64,000 nucleotides of DNA from an uncultured Psychroserpens sp. (GTDB lineage: Bacteria > Bacteroidota > Bacteroidia > Flavobacteriales > Flavobacteriaceae), in NCBI RefSeq assembly GCF_947500255.1, contig NZ_CANMRL010000001.1, positions 620,001 to 684,000 on the forward strand, in the 5' to 3' direction. A program made the position numbers and the translations under genes. This document shows, piece by piece, positions 33,929-43,217 of the stretch (position 1 is the first letter of the stretch; every line of letters starts with the position of its first letter). The notes under the pieces are model-generated. The model was not told where the DNA came from, did not search any database, and was given only the letters and a program-made list of their open reading frames with translations.

Positions 33929-35620
33929 TTATTCGTTAATAACCCATTCACCACTACTTTTAATCATCGAGAATTCTTCAGTTGAATTACCAGGTGCCCA
34001 AGTTGCAACAGTAACAACATATTTTTGTCCTTCTTCTGCAGAAGGGTTTAAATTATCTAGTACAATATTTAAAGCAGTAACGATCATTTCATCAGTCCAG
34101 TTAGTACTTCCTCCAGTTCTATTAAAGTTACCAAAATTATCTAAGTTTTCTGCTGCTGCTTCAAATCCTTCAACAGCTATTAATTCTGAAGCAACTAATG
34201 TATAGTCACTACCTGTTAAGGTATATCTAATAGTATTGTCTGGAATCCAAACACCATTCTCAAGACCAAACTGTAAAGACGAGATGCTTGGTGACCAGCT
34301 TCCACCATTAAACGTGTATAAGTTTCCTTTAGTTACTGTTCCTATTCCACTTCCACCAAAGAATCTGTAGATGATGAATAATTCATCTTCTTCTTGTGCA
34401 AATGGGTAGTTAATACCTAACCATTGTGGTAAATAGTTGCTAGGTAAAACAGAACCACTAAAATTATTGAAAGCTCCTGGTTGCCCAGAATTTTCACCCA
34501 TAGAATCATAATCTGCAGTAGTTAAATAGTAAACTCCGCCGACATCATCCCACTCTCCTTCTGAATACCTGTAGTATGCATTTTTAGTTTCAGTATCTCC
34601 AGAGAAACCTGTTGTTCTAACAGCAAAATCTTGAACTCTCCATCTTGGCGAATCAGAATCTGTAGAGCTATATTTTAAAGCAACATGTACAGTTTGTCCA
34701 TCGTATGCTGTAAAATCAAAATCTTCTGAAGTTGTCATATCTCCAAAAATTGTTTTATCAAAAGCTATTGCTGTCCATGCTGCAGCCATAGGATCTCCAC
34801 CTGTAGTATAATCTGTAGATACTAATATATCAAATAATGCGATATCACCTAAGAAATCTATTTCTTGGGTAATTTGAAAAGATAAACCTGAAATTCCAGA
34901 TAAATCTACCTCAGGAGAAATAAGCCACTCTTCTGTAGCATTGGCTCCACCTGAAAATCCAGATCCTTCTGCATAAGAAGGTTGGTCTCTCCACCCTAAG
35001 TTATCATCCATTCCTTCTAATCCATCATCTAGAACCTCTATAAGTTCAAAATCACCAAAGTTTGTTGGAAATGCAGCACCATAAACACTTGCTAAACCAA
35101 CTTCTGGTTGTCCAGTAAATTCATTGTATGATAATCTTACAACTTGTCCTTCTGCAGGAGTTGCAAATTCTGAAGCCAAAACACCTTCTAAAGCAACTTC
35201 AACATCTTCACCAGGTAAAAACGCATTACTGTTACTCGTTGGGTAATCAGTATTCCCAAGATTATAAACGTCGGCATTTACAAAAGCACTAACATCTTCT
35301 GGGTTTCCATCATTTAAATTAAAACTCACAGTTACCGATGAACCAGTACCCCAAAATGGGTATCTATCTGCTAAAAACGGAGGTAAAATCACTTTTGCAT
35401 CTTCTAAATCAGCAAACGCTTCAAATGTTTCATAGTAATCTGGTTCTTCATCTTCTCCTTGTTCTACAAGAGCAGCATAATCATCTGACGACAATGTAAA
35501 TGCATCATTTCCGATTATCGGATTATCTTGATTAGCGAGATCATTATTAATATCTTCTACAGGATTACACCCTGTAAAGATTGCGCCTATAAAGGCTAAT
35601 ACATAAACTATTCTTTTCAT
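33929..35620 (-). CDS. surface lipoprotein, choice-of-anchor J/DUF5017-like
   Basis: A 563-residue lipoprotein with signal MKRIVYVLAFIGAIFTGC. An acidic N-terminal part (about 20-215) contains DUF5689-like strands, residues about 215-350 form a galactose-binding-like beta sandwich of the choice-of-anchor J type (WLISPEVDLSGISGLSFQI, VHVALKYSSTDSDSPRWRVQDF), and the C-terminal 200 residues contain Tyr/Gly-rich strands. It is encoded 12 bp downstream of the TonB-dependent receptor gene and probably acts as its surface ligand-binding partner, as SusD does for SusC, although it is not a SusD-fold protein. Ligand unknown. Confidence 0.8.
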   Translation of the reverse strand: MKRIVYVLAFIGAIFTGCNPVEDINNDLANQDNPIIGNDAFTLSSDDYAALVEQGEDEEPDYYETFEAFADLEDAKVILPPFLADRYPFWGTGSSVTVSFNLNDGNPEDVSAFVNADVYNLGNTDYPTSNSNAFLPGEDVEVALEGVLASEFATPAEGQVVRLSYNEFTGQPEVGLASVYGAAFPTNFGDFELIEVLDDGLEGMDDNLGWRDQPSYAEGSGFSGGANATEEWLISPEVDLSGISGLSFQITQEIDFLGDIALFDILVSTDYTTGGDPMAAAWTAIAFDKTIFGDMTTSEDFDFTAYDGQTVHVALKYSSTDSDSPRWRVQDFAVRTTGFSGDTETKNAYYRYSEGEWDDVGGVYYLTTADYDSMGENSGQPGAFNNFSGSVLPSNYLPQWLGINYPFAQEEDELFIIYRFFGGSGIGTVTKGNLYTFNGGSWSPSISSLQFGLENGVWIPDNTIRYTLTGSDYTLVASELIAVEGFEAAAENLDNFGNFNRTGGSTNWTDEMIVTALNIVLDNLNPSAEEGQKYVVTVATWAPGNSTEEFSMIKSSGEWVINE

Positions 35621-35632
35621 TGTTTTGTTTTT

Positions 35633-38206
35633 TTAAAATTTAAGTTGTGCTCCTACACTAAATGTTCTACCAAAACCATAGTAAACTAAAGCTGTTTCAG
35701 CATTTGAACCTGAGCCATCTAAAGCATCTGCTATATATTCTGTATTAAATATATTATTTATTCTAGCTACAAGAGACGCATCAAACTCTCCAAACGAGAA
35801 ACCGTGAGTAATAGCAGCATCAAATACACCATAAGAAGGTACTTCCCATGGATCTGGAGCACCTTGTGTTCCTCTATCACTTGGATCAAAATCTGCATAC
35901 AAACGATCAAAATAGTTATAATCTATAGATAATCTCGTATTTATTCCAAATCTATAATTAACACCTAATGCCATTGTAGTTTGAGCAGCATCACCTACAG
36001 GTGTATCTTCAATAAATAAATTTACTGTATCTACTACTTCTTGCTCTTCATTTAAAATGTTAACTCCTGTAACATCTTCTTCCCATCTCCAATCTCCAAG
36101 AGATGCCATACCTGTGATGTCTAATTTATCCGTTGCTTTGTATACAAAGTCAATTTCAATACCTTGGTGAATTGCATTTACACCTAAAATGTTAGCAAAT
36201 CCTGTTTCGTCTTCACTTAATTGGAAAGACAATGTTTCTGTTCTATCTCTCCAAGCAGTTCTATATAAGTTAACATTAGCAGACAAACGTTCGCCTCTAA
36301 AACCATAACCTATTTCATAACTTGTGATTTTTTGATTTTCGGCATTTTTATTAATCTCATCATTGTTAAAGTTAGGGAAAACTGCGTCAAAATCAGCTGC
36401 TTTTTCAAAGTATCCTATGTTTACAAATACATTATGGTTCATATCGATACGATAGTTAGCACCACCTTTTGCTCCATAACCAAAAAAGTTGAAACGATCT
36501 GTTTCTTGTAGAGGATCTCCGTTTAAGTAATTAAAGTAATCTTTTCTCTTGTAAGATGTGTTCGATGCGTTTAATGATATGAATGTATTGAAATTTTCAT
36601 TTACATCATATTCTAACTGAGCAAATGCACCTAACCAACCTACTATTCCATCGTTATTATAAGCTACTTTATCACCTACTCTTGCGATACCTGTTGGATT
36701 ATTAACGTTATCCTCATTAATTATAAATTGACCTCCTAATAGATCGGTAACTTCTCTAAAGTGTTTTCCTGTATAACTTCTCCAGTCTAATCCGGCTAAA
36801 AGCACTAAGTCATCAGTTAAATCTGATTTCAATGTAGATAAAATTCCATACCAATTGTGGTCGTTACGAGAAGCTCTTAAAGCAGCATTAGAACCGTTAG
36901 CTCCATTTGCAATATTTTCATCAACGATACGATCAAAATCTAAAGGACCAAATTCTCCAATACGATAATCTGCACTTGTAAATTTAAATCTTCCATCATT
37001 TTCAAATCCTGGAGCGTCAGCATCACTACCTAGAGTTCCACCTCCACCACCAGTACCAAAAGATGCGTAGGCAGCTGTCGAGATGCTAGTTTTATCATTA
37101 AGATCCCAATAGTGGTTTAAAGAGATTTGAGGTTTGTGATAAAAGTTATCTTCTATAGACGTTAGCTGACCATTCTTAAAGCCCCAATCTGAGTTGTATT
37201 TAATTCCGTCTTCACTTTGTCTATACGTGTCAATTAAATGTCTGTTTTGTCTTTGACCGTGACGTTGTTTTGCACCAAAAGCCGTAAACGATAACTTATG
37301 TTGATCGTTGATCTCTTTAGATACGTTAACAAAATAAGAAACAGCATTAAAAGGTGTTCCTTGCACATAACCATCTCCATCAGTCTTAGCAGCTGAAACT
37401 GTAGCAGCAAAACCATTTTCCATTAGACCTGTAGAATACGTTATTCCAAATTTTCTATACCCGTCATTACCAAGTGTTGTCATGATGTTTCCACCAGCTT
37501 CAGCATCGGTTGTTTTAGTTAAGATATTGATAGTACCACCAACTGAAGGTACAGCAACTCTAGCAGCACCAAGACCTCTTTGTACTTGCATTGAACTCGT
37601 CACATCACCTAATCCTGCCCAGTTACTCCAGAAAACACGACCATTTTCCATATCGTTTACTGGCACACCGTTAATCATTACAGCAACATTCTCAGAGTTA
37701 AATCCACGTAAGTTAATACGACCATCTCCAAAACCACCACCAGCTTTTGTAGCATATACACCAGGTGTAGATTTTAAGACTTCAGGAAATTCTTGAGTTC
37801 CTAATTTTAATTGGATATCTGCAGCTCTAACTGTTGACACGGCAACAGGCGTTTTTCTGTCTACTGCTACAGACGCAATAATTTGCACCTCTTGTAAGCC
37901 TACTTCACTTGAGACAAGAGTAATTGTTCCAAGATCCATATCTCCAGAGAAAGCAATTGTTTGCGAGTTGTAACCAACAAACGTAATTACTAATTCTCCC
38001 GATGAAGCTTGAGTTTTAAGGGTGAAATTTCCATCAAAATCGGTATTAGTACCATTAGACGTCCCCTTTTCAATGATATTTGCTCCAGGTAATGGTTCGT
38101 TCATATCTGAACCGACTAACTTACCTGTAATTGTGCTTTGTGAAAAAGCAATTGTAGTGCACAATAAAGCTACAAATACCAATAAACATTTTGAAATTTT
38201 TTTCAT
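35633..38206 (-). CDS. TonB-dependent receptor with carboxypeptidase-regulatory-like domain
   Basis: An 857-residue outer-membrane receptor that imports a ligand using TonB energy. Signal MKKISKCLLVFVALLCTTIAFS, then a CarboxypepD_reg-like domain (residues 25-105: ITGKLVGSDMNEPLPGANI), a plug (about 115-230: INLRGFNSENVAVMINGVPVNDMENGRVFW) and a 22-stranded barrel with C-terminal SVGAQLKF. The length is smaller than SusC receptors, so it is not a polysaccharide-locus SusC. The downstream lipoprotein gene is coupled to it. Ligand is unknown; iron, vitamin or peptide are possible. Confidence 0.93.
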   Translation of the reverse strand: MKKISKCLLVFVALLCTTIAFSQSTITGKLVGSDMNEPLPGANIIEKGTSNGTNTDFDGNFTLKTQASSGELVITFVGYNSQTIAFSGDMDLGTITLVSSEVGLQEVQIIASVAVDRKTPVAVSTVRAADIQLKLGTQEFPEVLKSTPGVYATKAGGGFGDGRINLRGFNSENVAVMINGVPVNDMENGRVFWSNWAGLGDVTSSMQVQRGLGAARVAVPSVGGTINILTKTTDAEAGGNIMTTLGNDGYRKFGITYSTGLMENGFAATVSAAKTDGDGYVQGTPFNAVSYFVNVSKEINDQHKLSFTAFGAKQRHGQRQNRHLIDTYRQSEDGIKYNSDWGFKNGQLTSIEDNFYHKPQISLNHYWDLNDKTSISTAAYASFGTGGGGGTLGSDADAPGFENDGRFKFTSADYRIGEFGPLDFDRIVDENIANGANGSNAALRASRNDHNWYGILSTLKSDLTDDLVLLAGLDWRSYTGKHFREVTDLLGGQFIINEDNVNNPTGIARVGDKVAYNNDGIVGWLGAFAQLEYDVNENFNTFISLNASNTSYKRKDYFNYLNGDPLQETDRFNFFGYGAKGGANYRIDMNHNVFVNIGYFEKAADFDAVFPNFNNDEINKNAENQKITSYEIGYGFRGERLSANVNLYRTAWRDRTETLSFQLSEDETGFANILGVNAIHQGIEIDFVYKATDKLDITGMASLGDWRWEEDVTGVNILNEEQEVVDTVNLFIEDTPVGDAAQTTMALGVNYRFGINTRLSIDYNYFDRLYADFDPSDRGTQGAPDPWEVPSYGVFDAAITHGFSFGEFDASLVARINNIFNTEYIADALDGSGSNAETALVYYGFGRTFSVGAQLKF

Positions 38207-38240
38207 TGTTTAAGAATTATTTAGAGTTTTAAATTTGCGG

Positions 38241-38248
38241 CAAAAGTA
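38241..38248 (-). promoter_or_regulatory. -7 box (TACTTTTG) for the TonB-receptor operon
   Basis: Exact TAnnTTTG on the minus strand 34 bp before the ATG at 38206, in a 162-bp AT-rich gap after pgi. The rest of this gap has AT-rich short repeats and no clear pgi terminator. Confidence 0.55.
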
Positions 38249-38368
38249 CGTTCAATAGGAACATACTGTATTACCAAAATGTTAAGAATTTTTAACTGTT
38301 AAAATTACTTAAAATTTCTTAAAAATTTAACATTTAGCTTACACTAAGTCAACAAGTATTTAACAACT

Positions 38369-40015
38369 CTATCTTATATCTTGGTAGTGTTTAATGAGGT
38401 TTTGAGTAGATTCGTCATGATTGTTAATAACATTCGCACTTTGAAGTTCTGTTAAAATTGTATTTGCGAGCTGCTTTCCAAGTTCAACACCAAATTGATC
38501 GTAGCTGAAAATATTCCATATAATTCCTTGAACAAATATTTTATGTTCATACATGGCAATTAATTTTCCAAGGCTTTGAGGTGTTAACTTTTCTATGAGA
38601 ATAGTAGTGGTTGGTTTGTTACCTTCAAATATTTTAAAAGGTATCAACTCTTTCATTTTTTCTTCGGAAAGCCCTTGAGATTGTAATTCTTCTTCTACAA
38701 CATCTTTAGACTTACCATTCATCAAGGCTTCAGTTTGAGCAAAGAAGTTAGACATTAGTTTGTCTTGGTGATCTTGATTTCCATGCAATGATTTGGCAAA
38801 ACCTATAAACTCTGCCGGAATTAATTTTGTTCCTTGATGTATTAGTTGAAAAAACGCATGTTGAGAATTAGTTCCTGGCTCACCCCATATTATGGTTCCT
38901 GTTTGATAATCTATCGCATCACCATTTCGATCAACGCTTTTACCGTTACTTTCCATAATACCCTGCTGAAGATAGGTAGCAAATTGATTCAAATACTGCG
39001 AATACGGAATTACTGCTTCACTTTCAGCATTGAAAAAGTTATTATACCACACACTTAAAAGCGCTGTAATGACTGGAATGTTTTTATCAAACGTTTCCGT
39101 TTTAAAATGTGTGTCCATTTTATGTGCGCCAAGAAGTAATTGATCAAAGTTATCATAGCCTACAGCTAGACTTATAGACAATCCAACGGCGCTCCACAAC
39201 GAAAAACGACCCCCTACCCAATTCCACATTGGGAATATATTGTTTTCATCAATACCAAAGGCTTTTACTTTTTCAATATTGGTAGATACTGCAACAAAAT
39301 GTTTAGACACAGCATCTTGAGGCGATTCCTTTAAAAACCATTCTCTAATTGTATTGGCATTAGATAATGTTTCTTGTGTCGTAAATGTTTTAGAAACAAT
39401 TACAAATAGTGTGGTTTCTGGATTTAATTTTTTAATGATTTCATTGACATGATCACCATCAACATTACTCACAAAATGAGTGTTAAGATGGTTTTTATAA
39501 TACGATAATGAATCGACAACCATAGCTGGTCCCAAATCAGATCCACCTATACCGATATTGACAACATCTGTAAATGGTTTGTTGGAATAACTTTTAAGGT
39601 CACCATTAATTATTTGATTTGAGAAGGTTTTTATTTTTTGTTTAACCTCAAAAATTTCAGGGATAACATTTTCACCATTTACAAAAACCTGAGCACTTTC
39701 AGGTGCTCTCAAAGCTGTATGTAAGACTTCACGTCCTTCAGTTTGATTGATTACATCTCCTCCAAAATATTTCTGCATGGCATCCTTCAATCCAACTTCA
39801 TTGGCTAGCTCCAGTAACAAGCTTATCGTTTCTTTGGACACACGATGTTTAGAATAATCAACAAAAAAATCTTCCCAACTCACGGTCATATCATGTGCAC
39901 GATTATGATGTTTAGCAAATAAGGCTTTAAGATGTGTATTTTCTATGGTTTTGAAATGTGCACTTAGCTTACTCCAAGCGACTGTTGTGGTAGGGTTGAC
40001 TGTTTGTAATGCCAT
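38369..40015 (-). CDS. pgi: glucose-6-phosphate isomerase
   Basis: A 548-residue cytosolic enzyme that interconverts glucose 6-phosphate and fructose 6-phosphate. The PGI signatures are complete: VNIGIGGSDLGPAMV, FVIVSKTFTTQETL, NWVGGRFSLWSAVGLS and GIIWNIFSYDQFGVELGK with the catalytic Lys/His/Glu set. It is the last gene of a minus-strand operon and its ATG overlaps the M23 stop by one base (TAATG). Placement behind an envelope peptidase is conserved-looking but functionally unexplained. Confidence 0.97.
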   Translation of the reverse strand: MALQTVNPTTTVAWSKLSAHFKTIENTHLKALFAKHHNRAHDMTVSWEDFFVDYSKHRVSKETISLLLELANEVGLKDAMQKYFGGDVINQTEGREVLHTALRAPESAQVFVNGENVIPEIFEVKQKIKTFSNQIINGDLKSYSNKPFTDVVNIGIGGSDLGPAMVVDSLSYYKNHLNTHFVSNVDGDHVNEIIKKLNPETTLFVIVSKTFTTQETLSNANTIREWFLKESPQDAVSKHFVAVSTNIEKVKAFGIDENNIFPMWNWVGGRFSLWSAVGLSISLAVGYDNFDQLLLGAHKMDTHFKTETFDKNIPVITALLSVWYNNFFNAESEAVIPYSQYLNQFATYLQQGIMESNGKSVDRNGDAIDYQTGTIIWGEPGTNSQHAFFQLIHQGTKLIPAEFIGFAKSLHGNQDHQDKLMSNFFAQTEALMNGKSKDVVEEELQSQGLSEEKMKELIPFKIFEGNKPTTTILIEKLTPQSLGKLIAMYEHKIFVQGIIWNIFSYDQFGVELGKQLANTILTELQSANVINNHDESTQNLIKHYQDIR

Positions 40016-41304
40016 TATTGTATTTTCGACGTTAGTACTTCGTCTTCGGTTGGTAATTCAATTTTATTATCTTCAAACTGTATATTGTCCAACTGAGATT
40101 TTAAAGGTTTGATAAATTCGGTATAATTTGCCTTAAGAGAATCTGGAATAGATTCTGCTGCAGGCAATTTCTCTCTAAAAGGATCGACTTGTTTTCCATT
40201 TTTCCAAAATCGATAACACACGTGAGGTCCACCTGTATTACCTGTCATACCAACCCATCCAATCACATCACCTTGTTTTACAAAATCACCTTTTCTAACA
40301 TTTTGTGCTTTCATATGTAAGTATTGTGTGCTGTAAGTTCCATTATGTTTGATCTTAACGAATTTACCATTTCCACCACGTCTTGTAGATTCGGTTACGG
40401 TTCCATTTGCAGTGGCTAGAATAGGAGTTCCTATTGGAGCCGCAAAATCGGTACCTCGATGTGGTCGTAATTTATAACCATAGTATTTGATGCGACGATT
40501 TAGGTTATAACGTGAGGAGATTCGACTAAACTGCACAGGAGCTTTTAAAAATGTTCGTCTTAAACTCTTTGTATTTTCATCAAAATAATCTGAAATTTGT
40601 TTCATACTATCCACCTGAAAATTAAATGCATAAAATGGCTCACTCTTATGCTCAAAATAGGCGGCATCAATACTTTCTATACCTGCATAAATGGTGTCTT
40701 CAATAAAGCGTTGATTATACACTATTTTAAAACGATCTCCTTTTTGAAGTCTAAAGAAATCAATAGTCCAAGCATATATATCACTCATATCATTTATTAA
40801 TTGATATGGCAACCCTTGAGCTTCCATTGTTTCAGACAAGTTATTCATCACAACTCCAGAGGCCTCTTTTTGTACAATTGTAATGGGTTTTTTGCCTTTA
40901 TAAGCAACTACAGAGTCTGTCATTTTAATGACTACGTAATCAATACTATTGGGCTGGTATATAAAGCACTCTGGTGTTTGAAGCGAATCTTTAGCACAAA
41001 AGAGTGTATAAGGCTTACCTATTTTTAATTTTCCTATATCAAATGAATCCTTAATTTTTTCAGCAATATTGAAGATTCTTGGGTAACCAATATGATTACG
41101 CTCTAAGATTTCGCCAAAACTATCCCCTTTTTTGATCGTATCTCTTTTAACGATGTAATTGTCGAGCACTAAACCAAACTCTTTTAAAGGTTCAGGCTCT
41201 ACATAAGTTTGTAATTGATCTAACTCTGGTTTTTTCTCGTCTTCTTTACATGAAAAAAAACCAATACAAATAAAAAGTGCTATTAATAATTGTTTTGGTT
41301 GCAT
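40015..41304 (-). CDS. M23 peptidoglycan endopeptidase lipoprotein
   Basis: A 429-residue lipoprotein (signal MQPKQLLIALFICIGFFSC) with a C-terminal LytM/M23 zinc peptidase domain at about 275-385. Zinc-binding and catalytic residues are visible in HRGTDFAAP and GPHVCYRFW, with HMKAQNVRKGDFVKQGD between them. The N-terminal half is predicted to fold as OapA/LysM-like beta segments. It likely cuts cross-links in peptidoglycan during growth, anchored in the outer membrane. It follows the tryptophan dioxygenase gene by 13 bp and precedes pgi. Confidence 0.92.
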   Translation of the reverse strand: MQPKQLLIALFICIGFFSCKEDEKKPELDQLQTYVEPEPLKEFGLVLDNYIVKRDTIKKGDSFGEILERNHIGYPRIFNIAEKIKDSFDIGKLKIGKPYTLFCAKDSLQTPECFIYQPNSIDYVVIKMTDSVVAYKGKKPITIVQKEASGVVMNNLSETMEAQGLPYQLINDMSDIYAWTIDFFRLQKGDRFKIVYNQRFIEDTIYAGIESIDAAYFEHKSEPFYAFNFQVDSMKQISDYFDENTKSLRRTFLKAPVQFSRISSRYNLNRRIKYYGYKLRPHRGTDFAAPIGTPILATANGTVTESTRRGGNGKFVKIKHNGTYSTQYLHMKAQNVRKGDFVKQGDVIGWVGMTGNTGGPHVCYRFWKNGKQVDPFREKLPAAESIPDSLKANYTEFIKPLKSQLDNIQFEDNKIELPTEDEVLTSKIQ

Positions 41305-41317
41305 TAAGCTAATGGTA

Positions 41318-42250
41318 TTATATGTTTTCTCCCCAGTTTTCTAATTCTTTTTCGCTCCAAAGTTCAGGAAAAAAAATACGCTTTTGGTATTTTGGGTGCA
41401 TATATTTTTTCCAGTCACTTCCACCCGTGGCTTCACCATCTCCTGTTCCACTTTCTATATAGTGTTTTGCAGCATTATAATGTGCCATAACCCAGGTAAT
41501 ATTTACAGTGTAATCAAAATGCCTCATAGCCTTGACTAAATCTGCGTCCTGTTGATCTTCTTTTGGAAGTTCTTTAAAACGAGACCATAGATTTTTAGTG
41601 TTATAGGTTTGCATAAAACGAATGAAATCACCTTTGTATCGTTTTTCAAAATTAACTAAGAGTGTTGATTTTTTACCTGTTTTATAATCTTTCCCTGCTG
41701 CTTGCCAATACAGGTGTTCAAAGGCATGTTCAAAAGGTGTATTACGATCTATGGTTTTCCTAAATCTGTAATCAATCAAGTTTATTAATTCTGTTGAAGC
41801 AAACTCAATCATTCGATACTGTGCACTTTGAAATCCGCTCGCTGGCGTAAGCGTATATCGAAATTTCATGTATTGCTCAATTTCCATACCTTCACGCATG
41901 ATATTGAAGGATGTAGTTAGCATATCAAAATAGCGACTAACACGCATAATTTTATTTTCAAAAAATTCAACATTAAGGTTTTCTTTTTCTGCAACCTGTT
42001 GAATTTCCCAAAGGATCATTTTAAAGATCAATTCATTGATTTGATGGTAAGCAATAAAAACCATCTCATCAGGAAGTGTTGTTCGCTGTATTTGAAGGTT
42101 CAAAAGGGCATCTGTTTGTATATAGTCCCAATATGTAATAGGCTTGCTATAAAGCAAGCCGTAAAGGTGATCGTCTGTATCTTGATCTATTTTAGTATAC
42201 TTCTCTTGAAGCTGTTTTATGATATCGTCAAAATGTTGTGTGTCATCCAT
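41318..42250 (-). CDS. kynA: tryptophan 2,3-dioxygenase family protein
   Basis: A 310-residue heme dioxygenase that opens the indole ring of tryptophan to N-formylkynurenine. The family pattern is clear: FIAYHQINELIFKMIL with the active-site His, the RYTLTPASGFQSAQYR segment with the substrate-binding Arg, and TGDGEATGGSDWKKYM near the C-terminus. It is longer than the 280-residue Xanthomonas enzyme because of insertions. Neighbours are DUF3108 upstream (5 bp gap) and M23 downstream. No other kynurenine-pathway gene is in the window. Confidence 0.92.
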   Translation of the reverse strand: MDDTQHFDDIIKQLQEKYTKIDQDTDDHLYGLLYSKPITYWDYIQTDALLNLQIQRTTLPDEMVFIAYHQINELIFKMILWEIQQVAEKENLNVEFFENKIMRVSRYFDMLTTSFNIMREGMEIEQYMKFRYTLTPASGFQSAQYRMIEFASTELINLIDYRFRKTIDRNTPFEHAFEHLYWQAAGKDYKTGKKSTLLVNFEKRYKGDFIRFMQTYNTKNLWSRFKELPKEDQQDADLVKAMRHFDYTVNITWVMAHYNAAKHYIESGTGDGEATGGSDWKKYMHPKYQKRIFFPELWSEKELENWGENI

Positions 42251-42255
42251 GTTAG

Positions 42256-43035
42256 TTAGTCAAATTGAATAGGAAAGTAATGTTTTAATCCTTTATAATC
42301 TTCAAGGTCTGCTCTTAATGAACCTACGGCTAGATCTGCTTTAATCTTTAAAGGGATTTTATTTTCATCTGCACTTACCCAAAGTGTTAAACTTTCCTGT
42401 TCTTTAAATACACGTCCAGCCATAACATATGGTCTAAACTTTAATGTTTTAATTTTTCCAAATTTTGTTTTAATAGTTTCTCTTCCTAAAAATTTAAGCT
42501 TGAAATTATAATTTTCTTCATCAAAAAACATATTGAGTGTTACTACCTCGCCTATTTTAATGTTTTTAGTGTCATAATTATTTCTTAAATAGTAAAATGC
42601 AGATACCATATCTTGAACATCTTGTTCTGTAGCTATAGTCTTTTTCGTTTTATGCTTTTTATTTTCGACTTGGGCTTCTTTTTTATTTTGATTGAATTTG
42701 ATCTCTATGTCTTTGGTGTGACCTCCTTCATCAATTTTTCTAATAAACTTGTATGGAACTCCGGTTTCCTTGTCAAAATAACTTTCGTACCTGTCTTTTA
42801 CTTTGAAAAACCACTTAATAGCACCAGTTGTCCAGCCTTTCCCAACAACATGGTATACAGGCTTTCCATTTAACTTTGTTTCTTTAAGTGACAATGTTGC
42901 GTTTCCTGCTTTTAGGAATCCACTGTAGCTCATTCTAAATTTGAACCATTCACCATCTTTGAATGCACTTTTCTTTTGGGCAGTAGAAGTTTGCAAACAA
43001 AATAGAACGCCAATTATAAGTAGTAAGTTTCTCAT
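42256..43035 (-). CDS. DUF3108 domain-containing secreted protein
   Basis: A 259-residue periplasmic protein with signal peptide MRNLLLIIGVLFCLQTSTAQ. Two ATG codons (43038 and 43035) precede it; the longer frame to 43071 is not a good signal. The remainder is beta-rich with the DUF3108 pattern: DGEWFKFRMSYSGFLKAGNATL, VVGKGWTTGAIKWFFKVKDRYESYFD and SLTLWVSADENKIPLKI. Function is unknown; a lipocalin-like fold has been suggested for the family. First gene of the operon with kynA, the M23 peptidase and pgi. Confidence 0.88.
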   Translation of the reverse strand: MRNLLLIIGVLFCLQTSTAQKKSAFKDGEWFKFRMSYSGFLKAGNATLSLKETKLNGKPVYHVVGKGWTTGAIKWFFKVKDRYESYFDKETGVPYKFIRKIDEGGHTKDIEIKFNQNKKEAQVENKKHKTKKTIATEQDVQDMVSAFYYLRNNYDTKNIKIGEVVTLNMFFDEENYNFKLKFLGRETIKTKFGKIKTLKFRPYVMAGRVFKEQESLTLWVSADENKIPLKIKADLAVGSLRADLEDYKGLKHYFPIQFD

Positions 43036-43173
43036 CATATATAGTATTGTAAATGTAACTTTCAGTATCACATTTTATTGTTCGTAATGAAGAATTACAA
43101 TTACTATTCCAAAAATAAAAATTTTATTGAAACCATTATAAACAAAGGTGTTATACTTCTGTTAGAATTTAAA

Positions 43174-43208
43174 ATATAAACGCCATCCCAAATGGACAGC
43201 GTTTATAT
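43174..43208 (-). terminator. terminator of the hmgA-hppD operon
   Basis: Stem ATATAAACGC (43174-43183) with GCGTTTATAT (43199-43208), inner pairing CATCC/TGGA, followed on the minus strand by a TTTT run. Confidence 0.75.
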
Positions 43209-43217
43209 AATTGTTGT

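Noticed and set aside
38207-38368. A strong pgi terminator in the gap before the TonB-receptor gene
   Set aside because: Only AT-rich imperfect repeats are present; no GC-containing stem followed by a T run was found on the minus strand.
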